The translations under genes and the position numbers were made by a program. 64,000 nucleotides of DNA from Chitinimonas sp. BJYL2. Its GTDB lineage: Bacteria; Pseudomonadota; Gammaproteobacteria; Burkholderiales; Chitinimonadaceae. Shown here in pieces: positions 16,207 through 25,679 of the stretch. The notes beneath the pieces were generated by a model. That model was not told where the DNA came from. It made no database searches and saw only the letters and a program-made list of their open reading frames with translations. The stretch spans positions 248,001 to 312,000 of the forward strand of contig NZ_JANZKW010000002.1 of the NCBI RefSeq assembly GCF_027257935.1, read 5' to 3'. Each line of letters begins with the position of its first letter. Position 1 is the first letter of the stretch.

Positions 16207-19002
16207 ATGAAAAATCGTTCCGCCGACAAAAATACGGGACAGTTGGAGACAGGCTTCCCCTTCCAGCGAACCGGTACGCTCGTAGCACAATCCGTCGCCT
16301 TGGCCATGCTGGGTACTGGCATGGCTTACGCCGCCGAGGTTGAGAAAGCCGAAGCCATTACGGTTACAGGCATCCGCGGCTCCATCGAGAAGTCGATTCT
16401 CGCCAAGAAGAAGTCCAACTCGATTGTTGAAGCCGTTTCGGCGGAAGATATCGGCAAGCTGCCAGACAACAGCATCGCCGAGTCCATTGCGCGCCTGCCT
16501 GGCCTCTCCGCCCAGCGCGTTGCTGGCCGTGCACAGGTCATCAGCGTTCGCGGCCTGTCGCCTGACTTTGCCACGACCTTGCTGAACGGCCGTGAAATGG
16601 TGAGCACGGGTGACAACCGCAGCGTCGAGTTTGATCAGTACCCCTCCGAACTGCTGAGCGCTGTGAACATCTTCAAGACTCCTGATGCCGGCCTCGTGGG
16701 CCAGGGTCTGTCGGGCACCATCGACATGCAGACGGTCCGCCCACTCAGTTACAACAACCGCGTCATTACCGGTAATGCCCGCTGGCAAGATAGCTCGCTG
16801 GGTGATGCCGGTAACGCGAAAGGCACGGGCAACCGCCTGAGCGCGAGCTACATTGACCAGTTTGCAAACCGTACCATCGGCCTGGCAATCGGCTTTGCTC
16901 ATCAAGAAACCCCGATCCAGGAAAATCAGGTCGGTATGTACGAGCCATGGCAGTCGATTGGCGATGGCTGGCGTCCTGGTGTTGCTGCTGGCACGGCCTA
17001 CTCGGATGGTATCAAGGCACTGCGTCGTACCGGCGTGACCAAGCGCGATGGGGTAATGGCCACACTTGAAGTTCGTGCCTCCGATAGCTGGACCAGCGTC
17101 GTCGACCTGTTCCACTCCAAGGCCGAGCAAGAAGACACGGCCAATCAGATCGAAATCCATATTGGCGGCTACAACGGCGGCTACAACCCTGGCCTGAACC
17201 TGACCAATGTTTCCGTCAACTCCAACGGCTCCTTTGCCGGCGGTGTGGCCAGTGGCGTGTACCCGCTTGTCCGCGGCATGTACAACAAGCGTGACGACAA
17301 GATCAATGCATTCGGCTGGAGCAACACCTTCAAGCTGGGTAGCAGCAAACTGGTTGCCGATGTGAGCCACTCCAAAGCGAAGCGTGATGAGCTGAGCCTG
17401 GAAAACAATACGCAGCTGGCTCCTGCGCCGCAGCTTGATACTCTGACGCTGAAGATCAGGAGCGACGATTTCTCGACCATGACACCGGGTCGGGACTACT
17501 CGGACCCGAACAAGCTGTTCTTGCGCGGTACGATTTATGGTTCTGGCTACGGCAAGGTTCCGAAGGTTGAGGATGAGCTAACCACTTACAAGTTGGTCGC
17601 CACCGTACCTGCGCCCGAGCTGCTTGGCAGCTGGGTTCAGGATATCGACCTCGGCCTGAACTACGCAGACCGTCACAAGATGAAGCGTCAGCCCGAAGGC
17701 AATATCAACGTCGGCGCCCAAGGCGACACGACGATTGCCTCGGACCTGCAATATGGTCTCGTCGATCTGGGCTTTGCCGGCGCAGGCAAGATTCCGTCGT
17801 GGAATGTGCCCGGCGCAGTTGCCCGTTACATGACGTTCAACCCCAGCTCAACGGCATTCGACTATCTGGTCGCCAAGTCCTGGGACGTCGAAGAGCAAAT
17901 CACGACCGGTTTTGTGAAAGCCAACATCGACACCGATCTGGGCGGCGTAGCCTTGCGCGGCAACTTTGGTTTGCAAGTGCAGAACACCGATCAGTCTTCG
18001 GAAGCGGTACGACTGACCAACGGCTCGAACCCCAAGCCAGTCATTGATGGCACTTCCTACACAGATGTGCTGCCGAGCATGAACCTGGCCTTTGACTTTG
18101 GTAACAATCAAATGCTGCGTGTGGGCCTGGCCAAGCAAGTGGCCCGTCCTCGTGTCGACCAAATGCGCTCTGCGCTTGAATTTGGTGTGGGTGACAACCC
18201 TGATGCACGTGATGCCCAAGGCAACCTGACGGTACGAACCCCGGGTGCCAGCGGCGGTAACGCACGCTTGGAGCCATGGCGCGCCAAGGCGTTTGACATG
18301 TCCTACGAGAAGTACTTCGGCACCAAGGCTTATGTGGCTGCTGCTTACTTCTACAAGAAGCTGGACAGCTACATCTACACCCAGACCCTGTCGGGCTACG
18401 ACTTCTCGAACTATGTTGGCGATGCAAAGGTGATTCCTGGCACGACCGTGTCGAGCACCGGCAAGTACACCGCGCCGACCAATGGCAAGGGCGGTTCGAT
18501 GTCCGGTATTGAGCTGTCTGCTTCGCTTCCGCTGGGTATGTTGACGGATGCACTGACGGGCTTTGGCGTTGTGGCCAGCGCCTCGTTCAACCGTAGCGAT
18601 ATCAAGATCGACTTGAGCCAAGAAGGCGACAACCGCGGCAGCTTGGGTAAGACCAGCATTGACCTTCCGGGCCTCTCGAAGCGCGTCTACAACCTGACGG
18701 CCTACTACGAGAACGGTGGTTTCGAAGCACGTGTCAGCCAGCGCAAGCGTAGTGATTTCATCGGTGAGATTGGTGACTTTGCTGCCAACCGCAAGCTGCG
18801 TTACGTTGTCGGCGAAAGCATTGTGGATGCTCAGGTCGGCTACAACTTCAAGGAAGGCAGCCTGAAGGGATTGGGTCTGTTGCTGCAAGTGAATAACTTG
18901 GGTGACGCGGCTTACCAAACCTATACCGCCACGCCTGACCGTCCGCTTGAATACATCAAGTGGGGTCGCACCGTACTGCTTGGTGCCAGCTACAAGTACT
19001 AA
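16207..19002 (+). CDS. TonB-dependent outer-membrane receptor, probable malto-oligosaccharide uptake
   Basis: A 931-residue receptor. A signal sequence ending near AYA (about residue 42) is followed by a TonB-box-like stretch (EAITVTGIRG) and the plug domain: IVEAVSAEDIGKLPDNSIAESIARLPGLSAQRVAGRAQVISVRGLSPDFATTLLNG. The beta-barrel ends in the typical aromatic residue (LLGASYKY). The plug pattern belongs to the Xanthomonas/Caulobacter-type TonB receptors, of which Caulobacter MalA is a maltodextrin importer. Position between a secreted amylase and a periplasmic GH13/MalEFGK operon supports transport of starch fragments across the outer membrane. A terminator follows directly. TonB/ExbBD are not encoded here. 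Confidence 0.9.
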   Translation: MKNRSADKNTGQLETGFPFQRTGTLVAQSVALAMLGTGMAYAAEVEKAEAITVTGIRGSIEKSILAKKKSNSIVEAVSAEDIGKLPDNSIAESIARLPGLSAQRVAGRAQVISVRGLSPDFATTLLNGREMVSTGDNRSVEFDQYPSELLSAVNIFKTPDAGLVGQGLSGTIDMQTVRPLSYNNRVITGNARWQDSSLGDAGNAKGTGNRLSASYIDQFANRTIGLAIGFAHQETPIQENQVGMYEPWQSIGDGWRPGVAAGTAYSDGIKALRRTGVTKRDGVMATLEVRASDSWTSVVDLFHSKAEQEDTANQIEIHIGGYNGGYNPGLNLTNVSVNSNGSFAGGVASGVYPLVRGMYNKRDDKINAFGWSNTFKLGSSKLVADVSHSKAKRDELSLENNTQLAPAPQLDTLTLKIRSDDFSTMTPGRDYSDPNKLFLRGTIYGSGYGKVPKVEDELTTYKLVATVPAPELLGSWVQDIDLGLNYADRHKMKRQPEGNINVGAQGDTTIASDLQYGLVDLGFAGAGKIPSWNVPGAVARYMTFNPSSTAFDYLVAKSWDVEEQITTGFVKANIDTDLGGVALRGNFGLQVQNTDQSSEAVRLTNGSNPKPVIDGTSYTDVLPSMNLAFDFGNNQMLRVGLAKQVARPRVDQMRSALEFGVGDNPDARDAQGNLTVRTPGASGGNARLEPWRAKAFDMSYEKYFGTKAYVAAAYFYKKLDSYIYTQTLSGYDFSNYVGDAKVIPGTTVSSTGKYTAPTNGKGGSMSGIELSASLPLGMLTDALTGFGVVASASFNRSDIKIDLSQEGDNRGSLGKTSIDLPGLSKRVYNLTAYYENGGFEARVSQRKRSDFIGEIGDFAANRKLRYVVGESIVDAQVGYNFKEGSLKGLGLLLQVNNLGDAAYQTYTATPDRPLEYIKWGRTVLLGASYKY

Positions 19003-19035
19003 GATGCCCTATGGCCTTAGGGCCATTAAAGCAGA

Positions 19036-19068
19036 AGCCCTGCCGATGCAAATCGGCAGGGCTTTTTC
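19036..19068 (+). terminator. Terminator of the TonB receptor gene
   Basis: AGCCCTGCCGAT (19036-19047), loop GCAA, ATCGGCAGGGCT (19052-19063), then TTTTC. It lies 34 bases after the stop codon. Confidence 0.93.
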
Positions 19069-19231
19069 ATCATCACCGAGCCAGCCTTGGAAGTGCGTCC
19101 TGACGGAAAGTCACACGATGGAGTAGCGTCCTTTTGCCACTGTCGGTGAAGATTCAATCAAGACAAGCTCAATGTAGAGAAACTACGCAAGCCCACCAAT
19201 ACCTCTATCGGGCAGCGAGTATGCCTGCTTA

Positions 19232-21940
19232 TCACTCACCAATCAGTACGCGACCTGCATAGGGTTGCAACGACAGTGCAAGCCTGCCTTGCTGCACAGA
19301 AAACACGGTCCCATGCTCGGCATCACGAAATATCAAGTTCACCCAGTCTTCAGGCAACTGAACAGTGAAGTTCTGTTCAACTGACGCGTTATTGCTGATT
19401 ACAAGCGCTCGCTGTGCACCAAGGGCTCTTGGCAAGACGATTACATGATCGTTGGTTAGCATCGCCGGTCCAAGTTCACCGTGACGCAGTATGGGCAGGG
19501 CTTGCCTAAGACTGGTCAGCCGCCTCACCTCAGCCAGCATGGCCATATCCGGCTTGCCTCCCCGGTCAGTCCACGGATAGGTCGCCCGGTTGAACGGATC
19601 TTCGCCGCCAGTTACGCCCACTTCATCGCCGTAGTAAATGGCGGGTGAGCCCGGGTAGGTCATCTGGAAGAAAAGTGCCAACCGGTAACGGGCCTTGGCC
19701 AGTGCCAGCTTCTCGATGTTGCCATCGTCGTGATAACCCAGCACATGCAGGCTGCGCGGTACATCATGGCTCGATAGCAGGTTCATCAAGGCATGCAGCG
19801 CCGGCTTGGGGTACACCTCGCGCAGGTATTCCAGATTGGCGTACAGCTCGCTGGCCTTGCCGCCTGCTGCGTAGTCGAGCACCGTGTTGCGGAACACGTA
19901 GTTCATGGTGGAATCGAACATGTCGCCGAGGAAGTACTTGGATGAGTCGAACCAGGTTTCGGCCACGGTGATCGCATCGGGGCGCTTGGCTTTGACAGCC
20001 TTGCGCCATTCACGCCAAAAATCATCGGGCACCCAGGGGGCCACATCCATACGCCAGCCGGCGGCACCGCGATCCAGCCATTGCTGGGTAATGCCATCGG
20101 GTACGCCGAAGGCAAAGGCACGATACGCGGGCGATGCTTTGTTGAGCTCAGGTAGATCGCTGACACCGACCCAGCCTTGGTATTGCTTGTCGAGGTCGGT
20201 CTGCGTGGCATCGAAGCGGTACCAGCTCGCGTAGGGCGAATCGCTGCGGATCTTGCCACCCTCGAATGCACCGATCCCGGGGTGCTGGGCGAAACGATCA
20301 AAGTAAACCGAATCCCTGCCCGTGTGGTTGAACGAGGCATCGGGCAGCACGCGCATGCCGCGCTTGGCGGCCTCGGCAACCAGTTTGTCGAAATCGGCAT
20401 TGCTGCCGAATGCGGGGTCGATGCGTGTGTAATCGGCCGTGTCGTACTTGTGGTTGCTGGCCGCCTGGAAGATGGGTGTCATGTAGATCGTATTGGCGCC
20501 CAGCGATTTGATGTAATCGAGCTTCTCGATGATGCCGGCCAGATCACCGCCAAAGAAGTCGTTGTTGTATACCGCATCCGAACCATCGCCCGTGCCGGGC
20601 TTGCTGGGTTTGTCGAGCCAGTTCGCGTGGAACTCGACGGTCTGGTCGTGATAGCGATTGACGCCCGGCTTCGGATCGTTGGCGGTATCGCCGTTACGGA
20701 AGCGGTCGGGGAAGATGTAGTAGTAGACCACATCGGCGGCCCAGTCCGGGACCTTGAAGTCGGCGGCGTAGACGGTATGGCGGAAGCGGCGCAGGCTGGC
20801 CCGGTTGCTGGGCATGGCGGCAATCAGCCCCACGCCGTTGGTGCCCCCCTCACGCGTCCAGTAAACCGACTGGCGGTTGTTCTGGTAGGCGTAGGTCTTG
20901 CCGGCAATCTTCAGTTCGAAGTAGTAGCCGTAGATGCTCACATCCTTGAACCGATAGCTACCCTGCCAGCGCTGCTGCTTGCCGGCGGCGGACTTTTTGA
21001 GCGGTATGCGGGCCACTTCGGTGTAATCGAGCACTTCCTGATTGCCTTCAAGACGGCGCTTCTCGATGACCAGGGTTGCGGACTCCACTCCCGCCATGGC
21101 GCTCAGACCGAAGTTCACCACCGTATCGGCTTTCACCGCACCGAACGGCGCTTTGTCGCTTGCTGCGCGGCTGTCGTGCCGCACGCTCAGCGCCACCGGG
21201 TCATTCACCGCGCTGACCACGGCATCGGCATAGCTCTTGGGGCCGATACTCAGCACAGGCTGCTCGCCATTGAAGGTCAGCTTGATGGTGTGTTCACCGG
21301 CAAAGTTGAAGCGCAGATTGCCATTGCCGCCACGCAGCAGGGGCTGTGCCTGAGCGGCTTGCAGCAACTCACCCTGCCCTGCCAGCGCCAGTTTCTGGCC
21401 GCCATCGGTCAGCCTGAATTCATGCAGGCCTTGGAGATCCACGTTCAGGTAATAGCCATCGCACCGATACTTGAATGCGTACTTGTCGAGCGTGGCCCAG
21501 TTGTTAAGGCTGCCGCGCAAGTACAGCACGGTGTCACCCAAGGGGGCGACAGGGCAGGCATTGATGCGCAGCGTCATTGGCTGTCCCTGCGCGGGCACTG
21601 CCACGACAAACCGGTGCCAGCCGGTGAAATGGCCTTTGATCTCCGGCCCTTTAGGCAGCAGCTTAGTCGGTGTACCGCCATAATCCGCATCTGCAGACCA
21701 AGCATCATCACCAAGCTTGAAGATCTGGTCACCGTGTAACTCAGTGATCAGTTCATAACGATTGCAGAACCAGTTGAAGCGATAGGCCTCTCTCGCCTGC
21801 CAGTTATTGAATCCGCCGCGCAGATAGAGATCGCGATCGCCTAATGGGTTGGCAACACAAGAATCCGTCGCTTGCGCAGACAATCCCGCCATCAACAGCA
21901 AGGCAAGGACAATACACCAAGAGAAACGAAGCAATTTCAT
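19232..21940 (-). CDS. Exported GH13 neopullulanase/maltogenic-amylase-like enzyme with tandem N-terminal modules
   Basis: A 902-residue protein with a signal peptide (cleavage near AQA, residue 24). Two related beta modules follow, at about 31-127 and 131-235. Both begin NPLGDRDLYLRGGFNNW or APLGDTVLYLRGSLNNW, patterns seen in starch-binding modules. A third beta domain (about 240-395) precedes the GH13 barrel (from 400, ADVVYYYIFPDRFRNGD). Catalytic residues: Asp632 in GWRMDVA, Glu661 in VAETWFD, Asp726 in SSHDVPR. The barrel resembles cyclomaltodextrinase/neopullulanase enzymes, which cleave short or cyclic maltodextrins. It is the last gene of the malK-E-F-G operon. The likely site is the periplasm, trimming oligosaccharides before MalE binds them; outer-surface location is possible. 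Confidence 0.87.
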   Translation of the reverse strand: MKLLRFSWCIVLALLLMAGLSAQATDSCVANPLGDRDLYLRGGFNNWQAREAYRFNWFCNRYELITELHGDQIFKLGDDAWSADADYGGTPTKLLPKGPEIKGHFTGWHRFVVAVPAQGQPMTLRINACPVAPLGDTVLYLRGSLNNWATLDKYAFKYRCDGYYLNVDLQGLHEFRLTDGGQKLALAGQGELLQAAQAQPLLRGGNGNLRFNFAGEHTIKLTFNGEQPVLSIGPKSYADAVVSAVNDPVALSVRHDSRAASDKAPFGAVKADTVVNFGLSAMAGVESATLVIEKRRLEGNQEVLDYTEVARIPLKKSAAGKQQRWQGSYRFKDVSIYGYYFELKIAGKTYAYQNNRQSVYWTREGGTNGVGLIAAMPSNRASLRRFRHTVYAADFKVPDWAADVVYYYIFPDRFRNGDTANDPKPGVNRYHDQTVEFHANWLDKPSKPGTGDGSDAVYNNDFFGGDLAGIIEKLDYIKSLGANTIYMTPIFQAASNHKYDTADYTRIDPAFGSNADFDKLVAEAAKRGMRVLPDASFNHTGRDSVYFDRFAQHPGIGAFEGGKIRSDSPYASWYRFDATQTDLDKQYQGWVGVSDLPELNKASPAYRAFAFGVPDGITQQWLDRGAAGWRMDVAPWVPDDFWREWRKAVKAKRPDAITVAETWFDSSKYFLGDMFDSTMNYVFRNTVLDYAAGGKASELYANLEYLREVYPKPALHALMNLLSSHDVPRSLHVLGYHDDGNIEKLALAKARYRLALFFQMTYPGSPAIYYGDEVGVTGGEDPFNRATYPWTDRGGKPDMAMLAEVRRLTSLRQALPILRHGELGPAMLTNDHVIVLPRALGAQRALVISNNASVEQNFTVQLPEDWVNLIFRDAEHGTVFSVQQGRLALSLQPYAGRVLIGE

Positions 21941-21979
21941 GCCTTACTCACTCGTCGTTACACCTTGCATAAACACGTA

Positions 21980-23125
21980 TCAAGTCGCGTATGGCAGCAT
22001 GGCAGGTTTGACTTGAAACTTTACGGCTTGGTCACGATGGGCTCTGTAGGTTAACAGCAGGTCACTCTGCGGCCGTCCTTTGTCATGCCAGAAAAACGCG
22101 CCCAGACGATTCAGGTCGGCGTAGTGATGACGCAGTGCATGAAGCAACCAATCGGCACGTTGCAGGGTCATCGGCGTACAGGTCTGGCCGCGCAGGTCGT
22201 CATCGAGATCCAGCATGTGCGAGCGCCAGCCCTCGGCCAGATACAGGGCGGCCAGATCGCCGCGCAAGCCCGCCTGCCAGCGATCCACATGGCTTTGCCA
22301 CCAAGCCAATACCTCCGCCGTGGCGCCGCGTTGCTTGAGGATAGCAATCAGCCGCTCGTAGTGGCCCAGCGCCACTTCCTTCTCACGGCGGAAGGCCGCG
22401 AGCGCAGCGTCCTGGCCAAGTGACTGCTCACATTGCAGCAGCCAGGCAAAGAAGCAGCGGGTCTCGAAGCGTTCAGCCAGATGGAATAAAGGCGCGCTGG
22501 TGCCATCACCAGAGCTGTTGAAGTGCCGGCAAGGGTCGATCGGGTACATGTAACCGAAGTCGAACAGGCGGATGCGCTGCCCGTCGTCGAGCAGGTTGCC
22601 GCTGCTGTAGTCCCATTCAAACAGTCCGGCCAGAATCAGTTCGCCCCCGATCTGGAACAGTTGATCGAGTTGGCGTTCATCCCATGCGGTGATGCGCTCG
22701 CCATTTACCCACTCGGACAACAACAGGCCTTTGCGCAATGAGCCGTAAAGGGTCTGCGTAATCGCACCGTAGCGTGCTTCACCATTCTCGGTACGCCGCA
22801 AAGCCTCGATCTGTTGACGGCATTGAAGCTCGTTCAGAAAGGAGGTGCGGCCATCATCGTTCTGCACCAGACACTCAGGCCGGGCCTGCTTGAGTGCGTA
22901 GTCTTTGCCGTCAATATTGAGCTGGAATACGCGCGCGGTCAGGCCCGAGTCGAGCTGACGACGCACAATGGCTTCGCCCTCCCTCAAGTCGACCAAGCGG
23001 CCCAGCGGGATCGGCAGCGCATCCTTGCTGCCGACCTCTACTTCCTCGCCACGCGACTGAATATCCAAGTTTCGCTGCTGGCGGATTAGATCGAGTGTTG
23101 CACTCGCAGTCATCGATTCAGTCAT
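21980..23125 (-). CDS. Kinase-fold protein of unknown substrate in the malto-oligosaccharide operon
   Basis: A 381-residue soluble protein with the signature residues of the protein-kinase/aminoglycoside-phosphotransferase fold: Lys79 in DYALKQARPE (ATP-binding lysine), Glu99 in FLNELQCR (helix C partner), Asp172 and Asn177 in EWDYSSGNLL (catalytic loop), and Asp189 in LFDFGYMYPIDP (metal-binding DFG). The N-terminal 60 residues and C-terminal 180 residues are helical and match no family I recognise. It lies between malG and the periplasmic GH13 gene. Candidates are a sugar kinase analogous to maltokinase, or a regulatory protein kinase. No Shine-Dalgarno clearly separates ATG 23125 from the in-frame ATG 23113. 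Confidence 0.7.
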   Translation of the reverse strand: MTESMTASATLDLIRQQRNLDIQSRGEEVEVGSKDALPIPLGRLVDLREGEAIVRRQLDSGLTARVFQLNIDGKDYALKQARPECLVQNDDGRTSFLNELQCRQQIEALRRTENGEARYGAITQTLYGSLRKGLLLSEWVNGERITAWDERQLDQLFQIGGELILAGLFEWDYSSGNLLDDGQRIRLFDFGYMYPIDPCRHFNSSGDGTSAPLFHLAERFETRCFFAWLLQCEQSLGQDAALAAFRREKEVALGHYERLIAILKQRGATAEVLAWWQSHVDRWQAGLRGDLAALYLAEGWRSHMLDLDDDLRGQTCTPMTLQRADWLLHALRHHYADLNRLGAFFWHDKGRPQSDLLLTYRAHRDQAVKFQVKPAMLPYAT

Positions 23126-23170
23126 CCGGAACAGGTTTCAGTGAAGCGTAGATTGGGGTGAGCCCTACAC

Positions 23171-24061
23171 TTAACCCTTGACGCCACCCGAGGTCAGGCC
23201 GGAGACAATCCAGCGCTGCGCCGCCAAGAACACCAGCGTGATCGGCAAGCCGGAGAGCACGGCCGCGGCGGCAAAGTCGCCCCAGCGGTAGTCCTGCTCG
23301 TTGAGGTAGTACTTGGAACCCACGGCCAGGGTGAGGCTGCCCTCTTCACGCAGCAGCACCGAGGCAACCGGGTACTCGATGATCGTGCCGATGAAGGCGA
23401 GCACGAAGACCACCATCAAGATGGGCACGGCCATCGGCAGCAACACACGGCTGAAGGCCTGCCAATGGGTGGCGCCATCGACCTTGGCGCATTCCTCGAT
23501 CTCAACCGGAATCGTCTCGAAGTAACCCTTGATGGTCCAGATATGCATGGCCACGCCACCGGCGTAGGCCAGGACCAGACCGCCGTGGGTTTCGATGCCG
23601 AGACTCGGCACATATTTACCGATGGCTTCGAAGATGGCGTAGATCGCAACCAGCGCCAGCACGGCCGGGAACATCTGCAGCAGCAGCATGCTGTTGAGGA
23701 TGGCCCCCTTGAAACGGAACTTGAGCCGCGCAAACGCATAGGCCGCAGTAGTGGAGAAGAACACGATCACCAGCGCTGACATCGTCGCCACCTTGATCGA
23801 GTTCCACAACCACAAGAGCACCGGGAATGGCGGAGTGACCAGATTACCGTCTGCGCCCACATAGGGGATGCCCAGCGCCAGTTTCCAGTGTTCAAGACTG
23901 ATCTCGGTAGGGATCAGCGAGCCGGTGGCAAAGTTGCCGGGGCGCAGAGAGATCGAGATCACTGCGAGCAAGGGAAAGATGGTGATCGCAACCAGTGCGA
24001 TCAGGAACAGGTGGGCGCCGAGGATACGCCAGCGTTGCTGTTTGCCAGTAACAAGTGCCAT
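23171..24061 (-). CDS. malG: Malto-oligosaccharide ABC transporter permease MalG
   Basis: A 296-residue inner-membrane permease with six predicted helices. The ABC-importer EAA loop reads [25 protein letters not shown], which docks onto MalK. The start [45 protein letters not shown] and the C-terminal GLTSGGVKG match MalG of Enterobacteria, whose C-terminal tail reaches the sugar channel. It follows malF with a gap of 10 bases and precedes the kinase-like gene. It pairs with MalF to form the translocation path for maltose and maltodextrins. Confidence 0.93.
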   Translation of the reverse strand: MALVTGKQQRWRILGAHLFLIALVAITIFPLLAVISISLRPGNFATGSLIPTEISLEHWKLALGIPYVGADGNLVTPPFPVLLWLWNSIKVATMSALVIVFFSTTAAYAFARLKFRFKGAILNSMLLLQMFPAVLALVAIYAIFEAIGKYVPSLGIETHGGLVLAYAGGVAMHIWTIKGYFETIPVEIEECAKVDGATHWQAFSRVLLPMAVPILMVVFVLAFIGTIIEYPVASVLLREEGSLTLAVGSKYYLNEQDYRWGDFAAAAVLSGLPITLVFLAAQRWIVSGLTSGGVKG

Positions 24062-24071
24062 GGTCAGCTCC

Positions 24072-25622
24072 TTATCGCGCAGGCTGGTTGACTTTGCTGA
24101 TCTTCAGATTGGCCAGCGACATCGCTGCCACCAGAATGAAGATCACCGTCGAAATCGCAGCGGCCAGGCCGAAATCCTGTCCCGAATCGCGGAAGGCGAT
24201 GCGGTAGGTGTAGGACACCAGAATGTCGGTCATGCCCGCCGGCACCTTGGTATTGAGGAAGTCCGGGCGGCCGTCGGTGAGCAGCGAGATCAGCACGAAG
24301 TTGTTGAAGTTGAAGGCAAAGGCCGAGATCAGCAGCGGCGTCAGCGGCTTGATGATCAGCGGGGCGGTGATCTTGATGAAGTTGGTCCAAGGGCCGGCTC
24401 CCGCCAGCGCCGAGGCTTCGTACAGATCGGACGGAATCGCCTTCAACAGACCCGTACAGAGCACCATCATGTACGGATAGCCGAGCCACACGTTGACGAT
24501 CAGCAGCATCAGCTTGGCCAGCGTGGGATCGGCAAACCAGGCCGGCTTGATGCCGAACAGCGCGTTGAGGATCGCGTTGATCTCGCCGAAGTTCTGGTTG
24601 AACAAGCCCTTGAACACAAGGATCGAGATGAAGCCCGGCACCGCATAGGGCAAGAACAGCAGGGTGCGGTACAGGGTGCGGTAGCGCAACGCTTCCCAGT
24701 TGAGCATCACCGCCAAGGTGCCACCCAGCAGCAGCGAGCACAGCACGGTGAGGAAGGCGAACACCACGGTCCAGATGAAGATCGAGAAGAACGGCCCCCG
24801 GAAATTCTCGTCCTGAACCATGCGCTTGTAGTTGTCGAAACCCACACCCACCTTGAAGCCCGGTTGCAGGCGGTCACCATTGGTGTCTTCGAAGTAGCCG
24901 GTATCGCGATTGGGCGTATAAACCGCCCCGGTTTCGGTATTGGTCAGCGAACCATCGGCCGCGGACTTCCACACGGGATTCTGCGGACCGAATTCACGTA
25001 CGCCTGCGTACTCAATGATGACGCCATCGGGGCGAGCCAGCTTGAGAGCCATGAGACCATCGCGGTAAGCGAGACGCTCCTTCAGATTGAGCGGAGCGCC
25101 CAGCGTGGTCAGCGGCTGATCCAGCGGCACGAGTTGCAGCTGCTGCAAGCGTGATTTGCGCAGATCGACCGGTGGCGTGGCCAGCAATTTGTCGGCCGGC
25201 ACCGCGGCGCCATCGAAGGTACGCGGTGTCAGCACGATACGCAGGCCGCCACTGGCGCGGTAAAGGTCGAAGTCCATCAGCTGGGATTCGTCCGGCACCA
25301 TCTGCTCCAGCAGATAGTCACGCGCGCGGCTCTCGCCCAGCAGGTGCGCCGACGAATAGTTGGTGAAGCCGATCTGCGCGGTGTAGACGAGCGGGAAGGC
25401 CACGAATACCAGCATGGCCGCCAGACCCGGCAACAAATACCTGAACGCCAGCGCGGCACGATGCAGATACACGTAGAACGTGATCATCGTCGAGACCAGC
25501 AGAATCACGGCCCAGACAGGCTGACCCGCCAGATAGACATTGGCCACAAGATAAAGGCAACCCAGCGCCAGCAAGAGCGCGAGGGGCCACTTGAGCCAGC
25601 GGCTCAGTTCATTCGACATCAT
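24072..25622 (-). CDS. malF: Malto-oligosaccharide ABC transporter permease MalF
   Basis: A 516-residue permease of the length typical for MalF, with about eight helices and a large periplasmic P2 loop between the third and fourth helices (about residues 95-275). The P2 loop caps MalE in the E. coli complex. The EAA loop is [22 protein letters not shown]. The ATG at 25622 is immediately followed by a second ATG; GAGGAG lies 6 bases ahead. The gap to malE is 57 bases, the largest inside this operon. Confidence 0.93.
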   Translation of the reverse strand: MMSNELSRWLKWPLALLLALGCLYLVANVYLAGQPVWAVILLVSTMITFYVYLHRAALAFRYLLPGLAAMLVFVAFPLVYTAQIGFTNYSSAHLLGESRARDYLLEQMVPDESQLMDFDLYRASGGLRIVLTPRTFDGAAVPADKLLATPPVDLRKSRLQQLQLVPLDQPLTTLGAPLNLKERLAYRDGLMALKLARPDGVIIEYAGVREFGPQNPVWKSAADGSLTNTETGAVYTPNRDTGYFEDTNGDRLQPGFKVGVGFDNYKRMVQDENFRGPFFSIFIWTVVFAFLTVLCSLLLGGTLAVMLNWEALRYRTLYRTLLFLPYAVPGFISILVFKGLFNQNFGEINAILNALFGIKPAWFADPTLAKLMLLIVNVWLGYPYMMVLCTGLLKAIPSDLYEASALAGAGPWTNFIKITAPLIIKPLTPLLISAFAFNFNNFVLISLLTDGRPDFLNTKVPAGMTDILVSYTYRIAFRDSGQDFGLAAAISTVIFILVAAMSLANLKISKVNQPAR

Positions 25623-25679
25623 GGTTTGCTCCTCGGTTTAGCGCGTGTGGTGAGTCAGGGCGTGATTCATGGGCACACC

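Noticed and set aside
20177-21739. 520-codon open frame antisense to the exported GH13 gene
   Set aside because: Shadow frame of low complexity; the sense strand has catalytic GH13 motifs and a signal peptide.
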